The notes below the pieces were generated by a model. It ran no database searches, was not told the origin of the DNA, and saw only the letters and a program-made list of their open reading frames with translations. From Nemertoderma westbladi (taxonomy: Eukaryota; Xenacoelomorpha; Nemertodermatida; Nemertodermatidae), in assembly GCA_032718475.1 (NCBI GenBank), contig JAUCBJ010003887.1, forward strand, positions 1 to 64,000: a stretch of DNA of 64,000 nt, given 5' to 3'. The translations under genes were made by a program, and so were the position numbers. Below, piece by piece: positions 1-11,639 of this stretch (position 1 is the first letter of the stretch; each line of letters starts with the position of its first letter).

Positions 1-1978
1 GTGTTGATAAATCTTTAGCACCACCTTCAACTCTATCAGCTGTATTCTGTATGCCTCCCTCAAGGTCAACGTCAACAGTTTTCGACAAAATTTGTTTATT
101 TTCACCAACTACTGGTAAAGGAATTGTCACATCATCACCATTATTATCTAGATTAATAACAGCATTTGTTAGTTTCTTCACTCTTTCACTCTCATCCATT
201 TTATTATTATTACAATAATCTTCATCACAGCAACTTTCATCATCATTGATAGGTTCTGACTTTCTAATATGAATTCTGTGAACTCTAATAACGTTTACAC
301 CATGTTTAACGAGAATTGTAGGTCCATCTCGACCTATTACAATGCCTGGCCCCTTCCAACCTCGCTTTTCTTTTGAAACATTGTCTCTCCAGTAATAAAC
401 AATTTGTCCAGATGATACATTCTCACTCGGAGTGGTGACCTTATGAGTTAAAGCAGTTTTCAGTCTTCGACTTGCCTCAGAAGAAATATAAGCCTTGCGA
501 GTGGTAAACAGAACATTCATTTGGTCACGAATAGGATCATCCCAATCACACTTATCGGATGCTTGCACTTGAAACAAATCATCTTCTTCTAACAAAGGTA
601 CTCTAGGATTTCTACCAAAGACTCTTTGACTAGGCGAGAAACCATCACTATCATATAAACAGTTCTTAGCATATATCGAATAATCTAAAGCCAAACTTAC
701 TGAAATGGTTTTATCAGAAAGAACTGTTTTAGTTAAGGTTTCCTTTAGCAATCCATTATGCCTCTCGCAAATTCCGTTACTAAACGGAGAATAAGCAGCA
801 GTAGAAACATCTTTACAATTGAATTTTTGTTCAAGTCTGAGAATAACATATGCTGTAAATTCACCACCATTATCATGGAAAAAACGCATTGGCGGACCAA
901 ATACACTCACCCACCGCTTACAGATTCCTGCAATAATACTCTCGGGATTCTTATCCTTAACAAACTGAGCAACTGAATATCTTGTAGCTATGTCTATAAT
1001 ATGCAAAAGTTTATATTTCTGACAGTCGTTTGGGTTAATCCAATCAGTTAAATCCATTGCTATGCAGCTGTTAAAAACCTCAGCTAATGGCAAACACGTT
1101 TTTGGCTTAGGTGCTGGGTGTTTTTGAGAAGCACAAATAGCACATCTATCACAAATCCTGTCAATAGCCTTATTTAATCCTGTAATGTTTTCTACTTTTA
1201 GTCCCTCACAATTTCTTACCAAACGCTGCAGCCTCTCTGCAGATGCATGGCTAAACTGAAGATGCAATTTTCTTGCAATCGATTCATTATCTTTTGATAA
1301 TATACCTTCACCCCCCGACTCAGAAACCAAAATTTCAATAATACCATTTTCTTTGTTAACTGGACCATTACTAACATGATTCCCATTTTTCTCACAATTT
1401 AAAATTGGTACTACTAAATGACCTTGTGAGGTTGACCCTAGATTCCTCCACTCATTTTGTATGAAAGCCTTTTTCAATTTAAAATCCAGTACTAATTCTA
1501 ATGACTCACAGCTTTTCCGACTCAGAAGTAATGGGAGTAAACCAGGTACCACATCAATATGAAGATTAAATCTTTTTCCATAGAGATATATAGGTAACCT
1601 CGAGGAAAATACTGCATTTCGTATCCCTCCATGACCGAATTTATATACAGATGTTGTTTTGGATTCCTCAGGAACCAGTCCGAATTTGTTGAATAATATA
1701 GATCGAAATTTATTGTACCATATTGTACCACAAACAGATTTTGTTGCTGCTGAATCAATAATTGCCCAGCACTCTGAATCACAATCCATTCCGCCAATCA
1801 TAGCAAAGGCGCTCTCAATATGATATATGTCTTCAGCAATTTCATTTCTTTCTTTTCTATTCATTGAATCTGCAGAGTTATTGCCATTTCCAGTACTAAT
1901 GTTTACATATTCATTACGGTATTTGGAGTTGCAGTTCTTGATTAAATGGTAAATACTTCCGCAACTCAAACACTTCAT
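1..1978 (-). CDS. Ty1/copia-order pol: zinc knuckle, protease, integrase (partial)
   Basis: One open frame runs from the ATG at 1978 to the left edge without a stop at the points I checked. It begins with a CCHC knuckle (CLSCGSIYHLIKNC), then an aspartyl protease with the active site AIIDSAATKSVCG and the flap-end motif PLLLSRKS. Next come an HHCC zinc finger (about 1150-1260), the integrase core (MDLTDW near 1057, DNGGEF near 874) and a C-terminal segment ending IRVHRIHIRKSEP. Integrase follows protease directly with no RT between, which is copia order, so RT/RNase H should lie beyond the window. The start codon overlaps the stop of the upstream gag-like ORF (ATGA), suggesting a -1 shift or reinitiation. 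The zinc knuckle belongs to the pol frame, not the gag frame. Confidence 0.8.
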   Translation of the reverse strand, partial: MKCLSCGSIYHLIKNCNSKYRNEYVNISTGNGNNSADSMNRKERNEIAEDIYHIESAFAMIGGMDCDSECWAIIDSAATKSVCGTIWYNKFRSILFNKFGLVPEESKTTSVYKFGHGGIRNAVFSSRLPIYLYGKRFNLHIDVVPGLLPLLLSRKSCESLELVLDFKLKKAFIQNEWRNLGSTSQGHLVVPILNCEKNGNHVSNGPVNKENGIIEILVSESGGEGILSKDNESIARKLHLQFSHASAERLQRLVRNCEGLKVENITGLNKAIDRICDRCAICASQKHPAPKPKTCLPLAEVFNSCIAMDLTDWINPNDCQKYKLLHIIDIATRYSVAQFVKDKNPESIIAGICKRWVSVFGPPMRFFHDNGGEFTAYVILRLEQKFNCKDVSTAAYSPFSNGICERHNGLLKETLTKTVLSDKTISVSLALDYSIYAKNCLYDSDGFSPSQRVFGRNPRVPLLEEDDLFQVQASDKCDWDDPIRDQMNVLFTTRKAYISSEASRRLKTALTHKVTTPSENVSSGQIVYYWRDNVSKEKRGWKGPGIVIGRDGPTILVKHGVNVIRVHRIHIRKSEPINDDESCCDEDYCNNNKMDESERVKKLTNAVINLDNNGDDVTIPLPVVGENKQILSKTVDVDLEGGIQNTADRVEGGAKDLST

Positions 1979-2823
1979 AGTTCATTTGACCTTTTATCTA
2001 TGGGGTTCGGTTCCCTAATGTAATTTAAAGAAGCATTACCCCGAGAATAGCGTTGATATGGAACTCTCGAGCGGCCTACGAAATAATTCCTCTGTAATCG
2101 CTTTGACCTACCGGTACCTTGATCGGAAATAAATGCTGATTCAAAAACTTGAGCTCTATCTTGTTCTGTTAATCCATGAAACCATTTTTGATATTCAGAA
2201 ACATCAAATTCATTATCACTTACAACTTCAGTCTCGTTGTCCTCAAAACAAGCTGTTTGTAGTACATCCTCTTCGTCTTTGCCTTTAATCGAATTTGTTA
2301 ACCGTCTTAGTGCAGATTCCACATGATTTGGACTTACTTTAGCACCATGGGCAGCACTCATTGCAACTGACAAAACTAACAGCCTTTGTTCTTTTCCCAA
2401 ACCCGCACTATCAAGCAACATGTAGGCAAAAGTGGTTTCACTTACCTCTACATCAAATTCCTTTGCTTCCTTTCTTAGCCTAGAAAACTGACTGCAATAT
2501 CCCTGGAAATTTATGTCAGTTGTTTTGGCGAATGATTTTAATTTTATCCATGCCTCATACCCCTGTGTTTGTTCGTCTTTAAGGTACAGTTTATCCAATT
2601 CTTTCACAATTGCCTCAAGGCCTACCTCAGAATCTAATTCTGCATCATCTATTGCCACACATGCAGATCGTGCCTCTCCATCCGGGAATGACAGAATAAC
2701 CTCATAGGCCTGATTTTTCTTTTTAACAGTTGTTACTCTAGACCACATCCTAACAAGTTTGACCCATTCTTTATAGTCTTTCTCTAGTTTAGGCGGCTTA
2801 CGCCGACATTCGCCTTCATACAT
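1975..2823 (-). CDS. gag-like protein of the copia-order element
   Basis: A 282-aa ORF directly upstream of the protease/integrase frame, overlapping it by four bases. The N-terminal 200 residues have the helical pattern of copia-type gag (WVKLVRMWSRVTTVKKKNQA, then the segment around LDKLYLKDEQTQGYEAWIKL). The tail is acidic, then basic and Arg/Tyr-rich (YFVGRSRVPYQRYSRGN), as expected for a nucleocapsid lead-in to the CCHC knuckle that sits in the next frame. It would form the particle coat. No indels are seen, so this element may be young. The family name rests on position and general pattern; residue-level similarity would need a search. Confidence 0.7.
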   Translation of the reverse strand: MYEGECRRKPPKLEKDYKEWVKLVRMWSRVTTVKKKNQAYEVILSFPDGEARSACVAIDDAELDSEVGLEAIVKELDKLYLKDEQTQGYEAWIKLKSFAKTTDINFQGYCSQFSRLRKEAKEFDVEVSETTFAYMLLDSAGLGKEQRLLVLSVAMSAAHGAKVSPNHVESALRRLTNSIKGKDEEDVLQTACFEDNETEVVSDNEFDVSEYQKWFHGLTEQDRAQVFESAFISDQGTGRSKRLQRNYFVGRSRVPYQRYSRGNASLNYIREPNPIDKRSNEL

Positions 2824-3420
2824 ACCGGTATCGCAGTTTGAGTAGGCCTAAGCCTGTAGGCTGATTCTGCTAGGCCTAGTCCAATAGAACTTTATTGTTA
2901 AACACGCAGCCGTATGCCTATTATAAATAAATTCAATAGCCTTACACTGCTACAGTGGTGGGCTAGCAGCTAGATAAATTTAATTATTACCATAGAACTT
3001 TCATTCGGATCTGTCAATCCGTGGATAAGCCGCCTACCGCAGTCTGAACATTTCAGCATTTACTGATTTACTGTATACGGCCGTGTACTACCGGTACTGT
3101 GTATCTAGGTATCAGGTACCTACCGGCCACACGGTATCCAAATCTAGTCCTTGATCCACAATACACCAATTAATTCTGCAATTCAGGAATTAATTTACAA
3201 CATACATACGATGACAAAACGCTCTGCTACCATTGTCAAAATAACTAATTCCAACTCTTTACTAATAACTTCTGACTGTATAACAGTATACTCCAGCAAT
3301 ATGACCGAATACAAACCACACACAAAAGACCGAATAACCGTACCGGTACGGACAACCTCCACCAATATATCACACACAGAATATATATTAGGCCATGCCT
3401 TATAACCTTTGACACAACTC
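2824..3420. other. Leader/LTR candidate of the copia-order element, no gene
   Basis: AT-rich non-coding DNA with several ACCGGTA palindromes. It lies upstream of the minus-strand gag and should hold the leader and 5' LTR. I could not find a convincing tRNA primer site or a second LTR copy. A possible LTR edge is the CA at about 3418, immediately before the truncated BEL/Pao gag. Confidence 0.3.
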
Positions 3421-5583
3421 AAGTCACAACTGGAAGAAGAAAGCGCAGAAAAACTCGCAAGGGAAGAAGAACAACATAAGTTGGTGCAATGGGAAAGTGC
3501 GAGACTAAATCTAGAAAGCTAAGAACTAACAAGGAAGGTGAATGAAATTGCCGAAAAGGGGATGCGAATGATCGAAGAATGTGGGGCAAGTGTAGGCACT
3601 GAGTTGCGAGACCTGTTTACACAACAGAAGACTGAACAAGAGGTGAGAACGCCATTTATACGTGAGTCAACGGCGACCAGAATTCCTATACCCGGTCCAA
3701 CTATTACGAGTACTCAGATCGCTAAACCTTTTTCTGCATATCGCACACCAGTTGGAATCAGTGTTTCACCAATCGCGCAGGATCCGCGCCATCAGGAGGG
3801 CGCGCCACGGCATAATTATTCTTGCGACGAAGAGGAGTTTATAGATGAAACTCCTAGAGGACGAATATTGGGCGAACCAAAAGCGGGTTTGGAATACGCG
3901 GATGGATTGTTGACCCAGTTCGACGGAGAACTTCCAGGTTAAACCGGAAGAAGGATAATATGAGAGACAGCGGATTACCCAAATAGAGCCGATGGCTCAG
4001 CAGAACCCTAGGCAGGAATTTATTACGAGGGAGGAGTTAAGCGCCAGTCTAGCGTAAGCTATATTGCCGCACATCCAACCTATAACGGACATGCTTAGTA
4101 ACTTACAGTTAAAGGAAGCAGCTCAGGTAAGAAGTAATTCTAATCCTAGCAGGCAAGAACTAGACAGAGTCCAACCTGGCCAACGAGTACACACATCGGA
4201 GGCGACAATACCTCAAAGACCTCAGGTAAGAACGCCCGTCCCTACGATCCATAATCCCGATTTTGAACACTCGGCAGAAAGATTTTTACAAGAGGCTTGG
4301 GTCAGGGCCTTGGTGCATAAACCAATGCGAGCGCCGAGAACCGACACAGACTCGAGTGATGACGAGGAAGAATTGAGACGTCAGAAGTCCCAAAACCGGA
4401 AGGAAAGAAGGACAGACGCGGAGCAGGTAAGTATGAATCCCCGGGAAAGGATCAGACTTAATAATCCTGCAGAACTAAACAACTTATTAACCCGGAATGG
4501 CGCCATCCTTAGAGACATAAGTAAGTTTGCTGCTAGGCAGGGATTGCCGGTGCAGCAACCCCACAAGTTTATGGGTAACCACAAACATTGGAGGACATTT
4601 AAAACCTATGTCGAAGAACAACTGACCAACAGCACTTTTACTCCCAATGAGAAATTCAACTATCTACTACAGATGCTCCATCGAGAACCTAGAGCCATTG
4701 CTGATAACTTTGTCGCAATGAAAGATCGTTTGAACTAGCTATGAAAACACTTAGTGACATCTACGGGAATAAAACCAAGATGGCACAGTCGATAGTGGAA
4801 GACTTGGGTAAGGGTGGAATGATTACGACGCCGTTGGAGCTGTTGAATTCAGCGAACGCCATCTCGAACGCATTAGATATCTTAAGGGCGGTAAATCTGC
4901 CTCATCATGGTGATCATGCCGAAGTTTTAAAGAGCATAATAAGACATTTGAACATGCGTTACCGACAGAAATGGACAAAACTGGGAAATAAACTGGAGGG
5001 TCAAGACAAAGTGTTGACGCTTCAACATATCCATGATATGATAGCCACAGATGCGGTAGCAGAGATGAAATCAAATTTCTCAGAGGAGAATATGAGGGAG
5101 TTTAAACCTTTTAACGGTAAGTCAATGGTAAGTTTTGACAATGGCAGAACCATTGTGACTTTTAACTCAGTAGACAAATACAACCCGAGTATCCCTGCCT
5201 TTAGACCAGACTCGCGAGTATGGTCAGGTGAGAGGTCTGAGCAACCCAAAGTGAAGCAAAAGGAGTTGCCGGATGGATTAGGTTGCGAATTTATTATTAG
5301 TAGGTTTGCGAATTCATTATTTGTAGGTTGCGAATTCTGCTCTACTAAAGGAGGTAAGATCAGACGACCATAAGTTGGACAGTTGCAGACGGTTCAAAGA
5401 ATTAACTTTGAAACAGAGAAGGGTTCAAGTGCGGACGTTGGAAACCTGTTGGGCATGTCTTGTTCCAGGTCACGTACGGCGCCAGTGCCTGAACAGTAAG
5501 GACGGATGCATGGAGTGCAGCAGACTACACCACAAGTTGCTACATGCGGACTTCCATACCCCAACGGACTGTTATCTACAGAG
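3421..5583 (+). pseudogene. gag of the outer BEL/Pao element
   Basis: Broken gag in at least four open segments (3538-3942, 4064-4738, 4741-5373, 5375-5583). In order: a coiled-coil, Glu/Lys-rich start already truncated at 3421; a Pro-rich linker; the DUF1759 gag domain (KFMGNHKHWRTFKTYVEEQL near 4570 onward); and tandem knuckles (CWACLVPGHVRRQC and CMECSRLHHKLLH near 5450-5550). It matches the element B gag domain by domain. Frameshifts lie near 4735 and 5360; a direct repeat of GGTTGCGAATT at 5281-5335 is a local duplication. A TAA at about 3520 also interrupts the coil. Confidence 0.8.
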
Positions 5584-5588
5584 AAATC

Positions 5589-6821
5589 TGTACGCGCTTT
5601 TGAAGACCTTTAGCAGTTTAACCTGCCAAAATTTATATGTCTTTTGGTTTATAAATAGACTTTAGAAGATGACAAATATTTAATACCAATAAACACAACA
5701 TTAGCAGAAGCCAGCCTAGTGCGCGTCCATTCACCCGCTGGATATTCCCGGGAGACTGGATTCTGAGGGCTTAGATTATTATTGCAGTGTAAGCTTACTG
5801 TATTATTCGATTGATCGTTAATAAATAATTTCTTACGAATATTATTCACTTTCGGGAAATATTAGCAGTTCCTTTAGGACGTGGCGCTCTATCTATTTAA
5901 ACAGAGCTATGACTTATACTAATCACAACGGTAAGTCGGTAAGGCTTATGATTCACGTATGAGGCGCATTCTTTAGGAAATGCTTAGTTATCAGTCACAA
6001 TCATGCACACTACCGGTAACACACAATACTGCTCACTGATTTGCCGACCGTCAATGAATTTAATCATATATAAAGAGAACAGCAACGGATTCATGTAGTG
6101 CTTATCAAATAGCATTAAATTCACTACAAACCACAATAATATAAGTCGCAATCGCTATATATAACCCGTCTCTCTAACCTGTAGTGTATCAAGAAAATTG
6201 GGAAATTTGAGTTCTTTATAAATGTTCTCCAAATAATATTCAACCAAACAACAGCAAACCATTAAGACGGTAGGTTAAGATATGATATGACAATGTACTG
6301 ATATGGACCGATAACAGTTATACGCTCTATAATCTTAAGCCTACTAATGTTTCTTCTAAAGTCTGAAACGAATTGACTCTAGAGCCGGTGTTCCTGGCCT
6401 AGATAGAAACAACACAACAGTATCACAAAAACAGTAAGACTGAACACTCCTAGTATGATCGACCGAATATCTACACGTCGACAGAAAAAATCGCTCTGAT
6501 TGGCTCAAGCCAAACAAAGAACCATGCGTCCAATGGCTGTTTCCATGCCAGCAACCAGCTGCGAGATGTCGCAATCTGAATCATCAAGGCCAAGCCGTGT
6601 AAAGGTATTTGGTGTATTGCAGGTTTTTTGCCTTACCATGTCCGCCAAAGCACGTATATAGAAGAATGACTTTTATGTCCGTTAAAACACCTGTAACAGT
6701 ACCTTGCGGGCGAGGGGAATATATATACAGTTAGAGAACCTTTTTAGAGTATTCCAGCGCCTGGGGGGAAACTGGATTGCGAAGCAAAAGGGGCCAGTTA
6801 TATCCCACAGAAGCTTATACA
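5589..6821 (-). repeat. LTR of element C (left copy)
   Basis: Starts TGTACGCGC and ends TTATACA. Flanked by AAATC on both sides (5584-5588, 6822-6826), so locally it looks like a solo LTR inside the outer gag-pol. It matches 17830-19062 over its full length with only about seven differences seen by eye. Confidence 0.85.
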
Positions 6822-8756
6822 AAATCCTCAAAGGTAGGGAAGCAGAGATCCCATAACGATAAGGAAGTGTATGTACACCAGCATCCAAGACGACCAGGTT
6901 CAACCAGGTTTGTCGGACGAGGACGGTGAAGCGAGTGTGAGGGAGGTGACTTGCCAGGGATTCACCACTGATAGTTTATTGACCAGCGCGAGGACGTATC
7001 TATCATCGGCCACGTCAGAAATATTCAGCGTGATACCGGTAAAACTTACTGGAGACAAGGGATCAAAGAGAACATATGTGATGTTGGACACTGCGTCTAC
7101 ATTATCATATGTAGACGAGGAAGTAGCAAGAGCCGTTTCCAGCTTCCGGGATGCCGAGGAAATCAAAATAGAGTTAAAATCTATGCATGGGGTAGGAGAC
7201 GTTAAGGGACATAAAATTTATGTAGAACTACATCCTGAGAGAAGAGCACACTCGCCAAGAGCAGAGAACGTTGCCATTGGATGGATTTAAGTGTCTAGCT
7301 ATGAAGGGGTTAGGCAGGCAGTTAGGTAAGGTGCCACTGATGAGTCCCATAGCACAGGAGTATTTTGACAAGCTCAGAATACCGAGACAGCAGGTAGGTT
7401 ATAGGAATGTGTCTATGTTAATTGGAGCAGAACAGCTGATCACGCACCAAATATGGGAAACGAGACCAGCTGAGCCATATGTAAATAGGCCACACACCCA
7501 TAGGACTATATTAGGTTGGTATACACGAGTACCCATGTCCTATGAGTTTTCAGGTGGCGACAAGCCAAAGGATGGACACGACGAATTACAACCTATAACA
7601 CAACAACTGTTAGTAGAACCACCAGACGTAGACGAGTTTAGGAGAACCTGTATTGACCACTATAGCGACTTTAGCAAGTCGGACAAGGATTTGATTCCCA
7701 ACAATGTTACGTTGTCGGAACCACTCTATAATGACCGGACAGATAGTGAGCCCGAGGACTACTGTTATCTGACCCATGGGTCTGGTTTAGTGGCCCACGC
7801 CACTTATTATAGTAACGTTTTGACTTATACCAATATAGTGGAGGGTCAGGTGGCAAAGTATCGAGACCTCGACACTTTCCAATTCAGTGAAGAGGAGTTA
7901 CAAAAGGAATTGATACGCCAGGAACTCGAGACAGGAGCTAGAACCATCAAATGGCTGGATAGGGACGCGATGGAACCCAGTGGATACAATCTAACCATGT
8001 CCACCGACGAGAAGCGATCGCTAGAAATGATGGAAGAAACCATACATCTGTTACCAACAGGACACTTTGAAGTTGGAATGTTGTGGCATCAACAACCTCC
8101 TAAGTTTGCGTTTACTTGCGACATCGAGGCAATGTTTCACCAGGTAAAAGCCTGTAAGGCAGACCAGGATAGTCTCCGATTTCTCTGGTACGAGAATGAA
8201 GAACTATCCAGCCCAGTGGTTACATACCAGATGTATGTCAGGATATTCGGCGCCCGCAACAGTCCCAACGGCATGCTGTTTGTCTTAAAGAAAATAGTGA
8301 CAGCCCAGATTGGTAAGTATCCAGTAGATGTAATCGAGTCCATCCTAAGGAACTTCTACATGGATGACGGATTGGTGTCCAAGGACACAGTGGAACAAGC
8401 CATAGAAGTGGCTCACGGTCTACAGGAGTGCTTGGCTATGGGAGGTTTCCCACTGACCAAGTTCACCACTAATTCAGAGGCCTTATTAGAGTCGTTCCCA
8501 GTAAAGGATCGTGCGAGCAGAGACATTGAGTTGAGTGTAGAACCCATCCCCATGGCGCAAGTACTGGTTGGTTGGAATCCAAATACGGATAAATTCCAGG
8601 TGAGAGTTAGGTTTGAACCCAGTAGCCCAGACAAGACTTTGACCAAGAGAATCTGCTTATCGACCATGAGTAGACTATTTGACCAGATGAACTTTATCAG
8701 TCCGGTAATATTACAGGCTCGCATATGTATGAGGAAAAGGAAAATCTGGCTGTCTG
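6822..8756 (+). pseudogene. Outer-element protease and RT, copy 1
   Basis: BEL/Pao DUF1758 aspartyl protease (active site VMLDTASTLSYVD near 7080), a frameshift near 7270, then DUF1759-linked/RT sequence (7271-8756). RT shows KFAFTCDIEAMFHQV, the catalytic YMDD (near 8360) and the thumb/connection start (FISPVILQAR). The RT fingers, about 120 residues expected between HQQPP and KFAF at about 8100, are missing with the frame kept, so the polymerase is dead. The ORF stops at the B LTR that follows at 8757. It is nearly identical to 19063-20997: I saw two amino-acid differences (P/L near 7382, A/G near 8515). Confidence 0.85.
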
Positions 8757-9103
8757 TGTAAGGTCCAGTAGTATACCGCTTACCAAATCCTAGTAACGAT
8801 TGTATCTTACCGTAAGATCTAGTAATGTATACGGGCTCGTACAGTATCTGACAACAAATCCCAGTCCAGGATATCTAAACAAACAGATACAATACACAAA
8901 CGACTACTGGCGAGGAACAGAGCCTAGTGTATATTCTATGTACGTGAGCGGGTCTAATGCCTACGAACTAGACGAAAGGATACCTGTCCTCTAACCGGTG
9001 AGGCAGATGTACAGTTACAGTAACAGACCAAACTCACGGGAAAACAATCCCCGCGCAGCGAATCCTAACTATCGCTGACAGTCCTAAATACCGTAACTTG
9101 CCG
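8757..9103 (-). repeat. Truncated LTR of element B (third copy)
   Basis: The first 347 bp of the B LTR, starting TGTAAGGTCC after GTCTG, exactly as at 20998. Identity to 20998-21344 stops after CTTGCCG. Small variants agree mostly with the 20998 LTR rather than the 38015 LTR. Confidence 0.85.
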
Positions 9104-9165
9104 TGTACGTGAGAATTAACGTAAAATTACGTAAAATGTACGTGAGCGGGTCTAATGCCTACGAA
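9104..9165. other. Rearrangement junction with templated filler
   Basis: Between the truncated B LTR and element C lie short copied pieces: TGTACGTGAG, two ACGTAAAA-type repeats, and a 30-bp piece (9136-9165) identical to 8938-8967 of the nearby LTR. This is the pattern of template switching during repair. Confidence 0.6.
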
Positions 9166-9401
9166 TTATTAAATCAGCAATACGCGCAATAAATTTCCAT
9201 CGCCGGTTGTTCGTGGAAATAGGAACAGCGGACGTTTGTGTCCATGGGCGTAACATGGTCTCTCGATGCGCATAACCGACAACGTTGCCGAGAAACATAG
9301 TTGGCATGGCGATAATCGTACGCAGTGAGACACTGTGGACCTTGATACCATTCTAGGATGTAATCGTTGTCGCTGTTCTGAGCGCGATAGGCTGGATCTC
9401 C

Positions 9402-9800
9402 TCAGATTCTAGGCATATTGGTTCGTCTTCCCAGTCTGTTACGAATAGAATTTTCGTGATCTATTCTCGGTTTATCGTTACGACGCCGCTGGGTATGATA
9501 TTTAAATAGAACCATTTCCCTTTCGGTGTCTACATCGTCCGTATCATGTAAATCGATAGGATGGCCGGTAGTTAGGAGGTCCATATACGTATTATTACGA
9601 TGCGTATAGCGAGCGGTGAATTTTCGATAGTCCAATTCACGCGTAAGTTGCTCTTGGGACATCGGCGGTTCGATATAACGACCATCGTCCTCCGTAATGG
9701 TTGGATCGGTTTCACCGCGTATCAAGCTATCCACAAATGCTTGTAAAGGTAGAGTATATCGCTCCCTGATACCAAGATCATCTTCTATCAACTCCGTCAT
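9402..9800 (-). CDS. ORF of unknown function in the 3' part of element C
   Basis: A 132-aa charged ORF (rich in Arg, Asp and Thr; starts MTELIEDDLGIRERYTLP), no membrane segment or signal peptide. It lies downstream of the C pol in the position where B and the outer element carry accessory ORFs, but I see no similarity to those. It could be a remnant of a C accessory gene or a chance ORF. Confidence 0.35.
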   Translation of the reverse strand: MTELIEDDLGIRERYTLPLQAFVDSLIRGETDPTITEDDGRYIEPPMSQEQLTRELDYRKFTARYTHRNNTYMDLLTTGHPIDLHDTDDVDTEREMVLFKYHTQRRRNDKPRIDHENSIRNRLGRRTNMPRI

Positions 9801-11639
9801 ATCTGCTATCTGAGTTTATTAATATCGAAATGAGTTTATGTTTAGGCGAGCGGACGACGCTACCTACCTCTCTTTGCCCCCGGACAGTGGGATTCTCAGC
9901 GCCGATGTACCGTCGTCGCGGTGTTTACGCCAACATGTAGCAACATCACGACAACGATAACCGGCACAAGTCACTCCACTGTCCGTCCCAAAGGCTTGAA
10001 TCCACTGTAGGTTCTTTCTATAGGAGAGTTGGGTTACTTTCACAATTGCGACTAGCTACTGTAAACACACCTTAGCAGTAACATTCACCTACAAACGCAC
10101 AAATTCTACACAACTGTCACCAATTGTACATATACGGGCCATTTGTCCGTTAGTCAGTGCCTTCCAGAATGTCACGTTATTACTGTGTATCTTTGGATAC
10201 TAACAGTGTGTTATGTATTCTCTATGCTATGCAATGGGACAAGCTTTCTATTGTTCTTTTTAACTTGCTTCTAACTCTAGCGTGGGTGTTGCTATGGTGA
10301 CATTATGGAATGCTAGCGGTAGAATTAGGGTAATTCTCATGCATACAGATCTGGGATGCTATTTAATAATAATTCTATAATTGTCAATATCCTCTTTATG
10401 CATGATTTTATTAATTTTATCGGCTATTGACTATATGTTGGAGATTCTCGCACTCTAATACACTCAATAGGATAAATCTCCGCTCCCATGATCTATTAAT
10501 TAATGGAATTTTGGGAATGTTATAAATTGCGCAAAAATGACAATTTATGAAATTCATTTAAAAATATGAATTTAAATTTATTCCCGTGAATTTTATTATT
10601 TGATGTTAAGATTGACACAATTTTTATTCCAGAGCATGTCTGGGGACTGAGGATCCTTAATTCTAGAAAATTGCCTTTTAAGAGTATCGGTAAGTGCTGC
10701 GATATCTTAATTGACTAGAAATTTAAAGGATCTGAATTTTACAGATTTTACTAAATATTAAATTAATATTTAAGATGGGCACCGATTTATTCCCGAACTT
10801 GTCTGGGGACGTTAACCACTGATTCTAGAATTTGTCTTTCAAGTATATCGGTGGGTGCCGCGATATCTTAATCGACTAGAATTACAGATGGCCAAAAGGT
10901 TTAACAGATTTATTTGCGTTTTACGCTACTGTTATATGGACATCACGCTACTATATGTATTATTTAATATAAGGTAGAAGAGCAATATCGCACGAAGCAA
11001 TGTCAGTGTGAAGAGGCATGTCGTTTCCAAGGTCTACCCAGAGCTTGGTTTAGCCGAGACACGAGGATCTGAACTTTGCATTCCTAATACTCTGCCTACC
11101 AATAATACCTGAATATAGTAGTGGCTTTATTGTACTTTAATAAGTACGGACATTTCATCTTACTGTAGTGACGTATTTCTAATATGATACGGACAGTAAG
11201 GAAAGAGAAAAAATAATTATTTCTCGCCGTCGCACTAAATATATTATAAGTAATTACATACGTAGTAAACACTAATATATTGCACTAATCTACTAAATAA
11301 TCACTAAAATAACATTTTACTAAAATAAAATTAAAGGAAACGATTATAATAAAATTACATAATAATACATACATAAATATAAAATAAAAACAAATATAAA
11401 ATGATATAGTCACACGCCCACTCCATATGTTATTACGTTATGGAGTCCCTAGATATTTGTCGAATTAGGGAAGTGGTCGTAGGAAGAGTATCTTGCCTTC
11501 CATAGTTTCCGGACAGTTTTCGGTCTCTTTCCAGTAAACATAAACGACTAGCTGGGCGATTTAGTTGTTGTGTTACTTTCTCCGCTCCCTTGGCCTGTCT
11601 AATCTTCACCGGGGTAAGATGAGGAGGCCATTCTTCATC
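9801..11639. other. Element C 3' non-coding region with a tandem duplication
   Basis: No gene seen. 10622-10887 contains two diverged copies of a unit of about 163 bp, each with GTCTGGGGAC and a CGATATCTTAAT(T/C)GACTAGAA block. The remainder is AT-rich, and 11200-11400 is nearly all A/T. Confidence 0.5.

Noticed and set aside
3151-3422. Small ORFs on both strands beside the copia-order element
   Set aside because: They overlap each other, are low in information and sit in probable LTR sequence.
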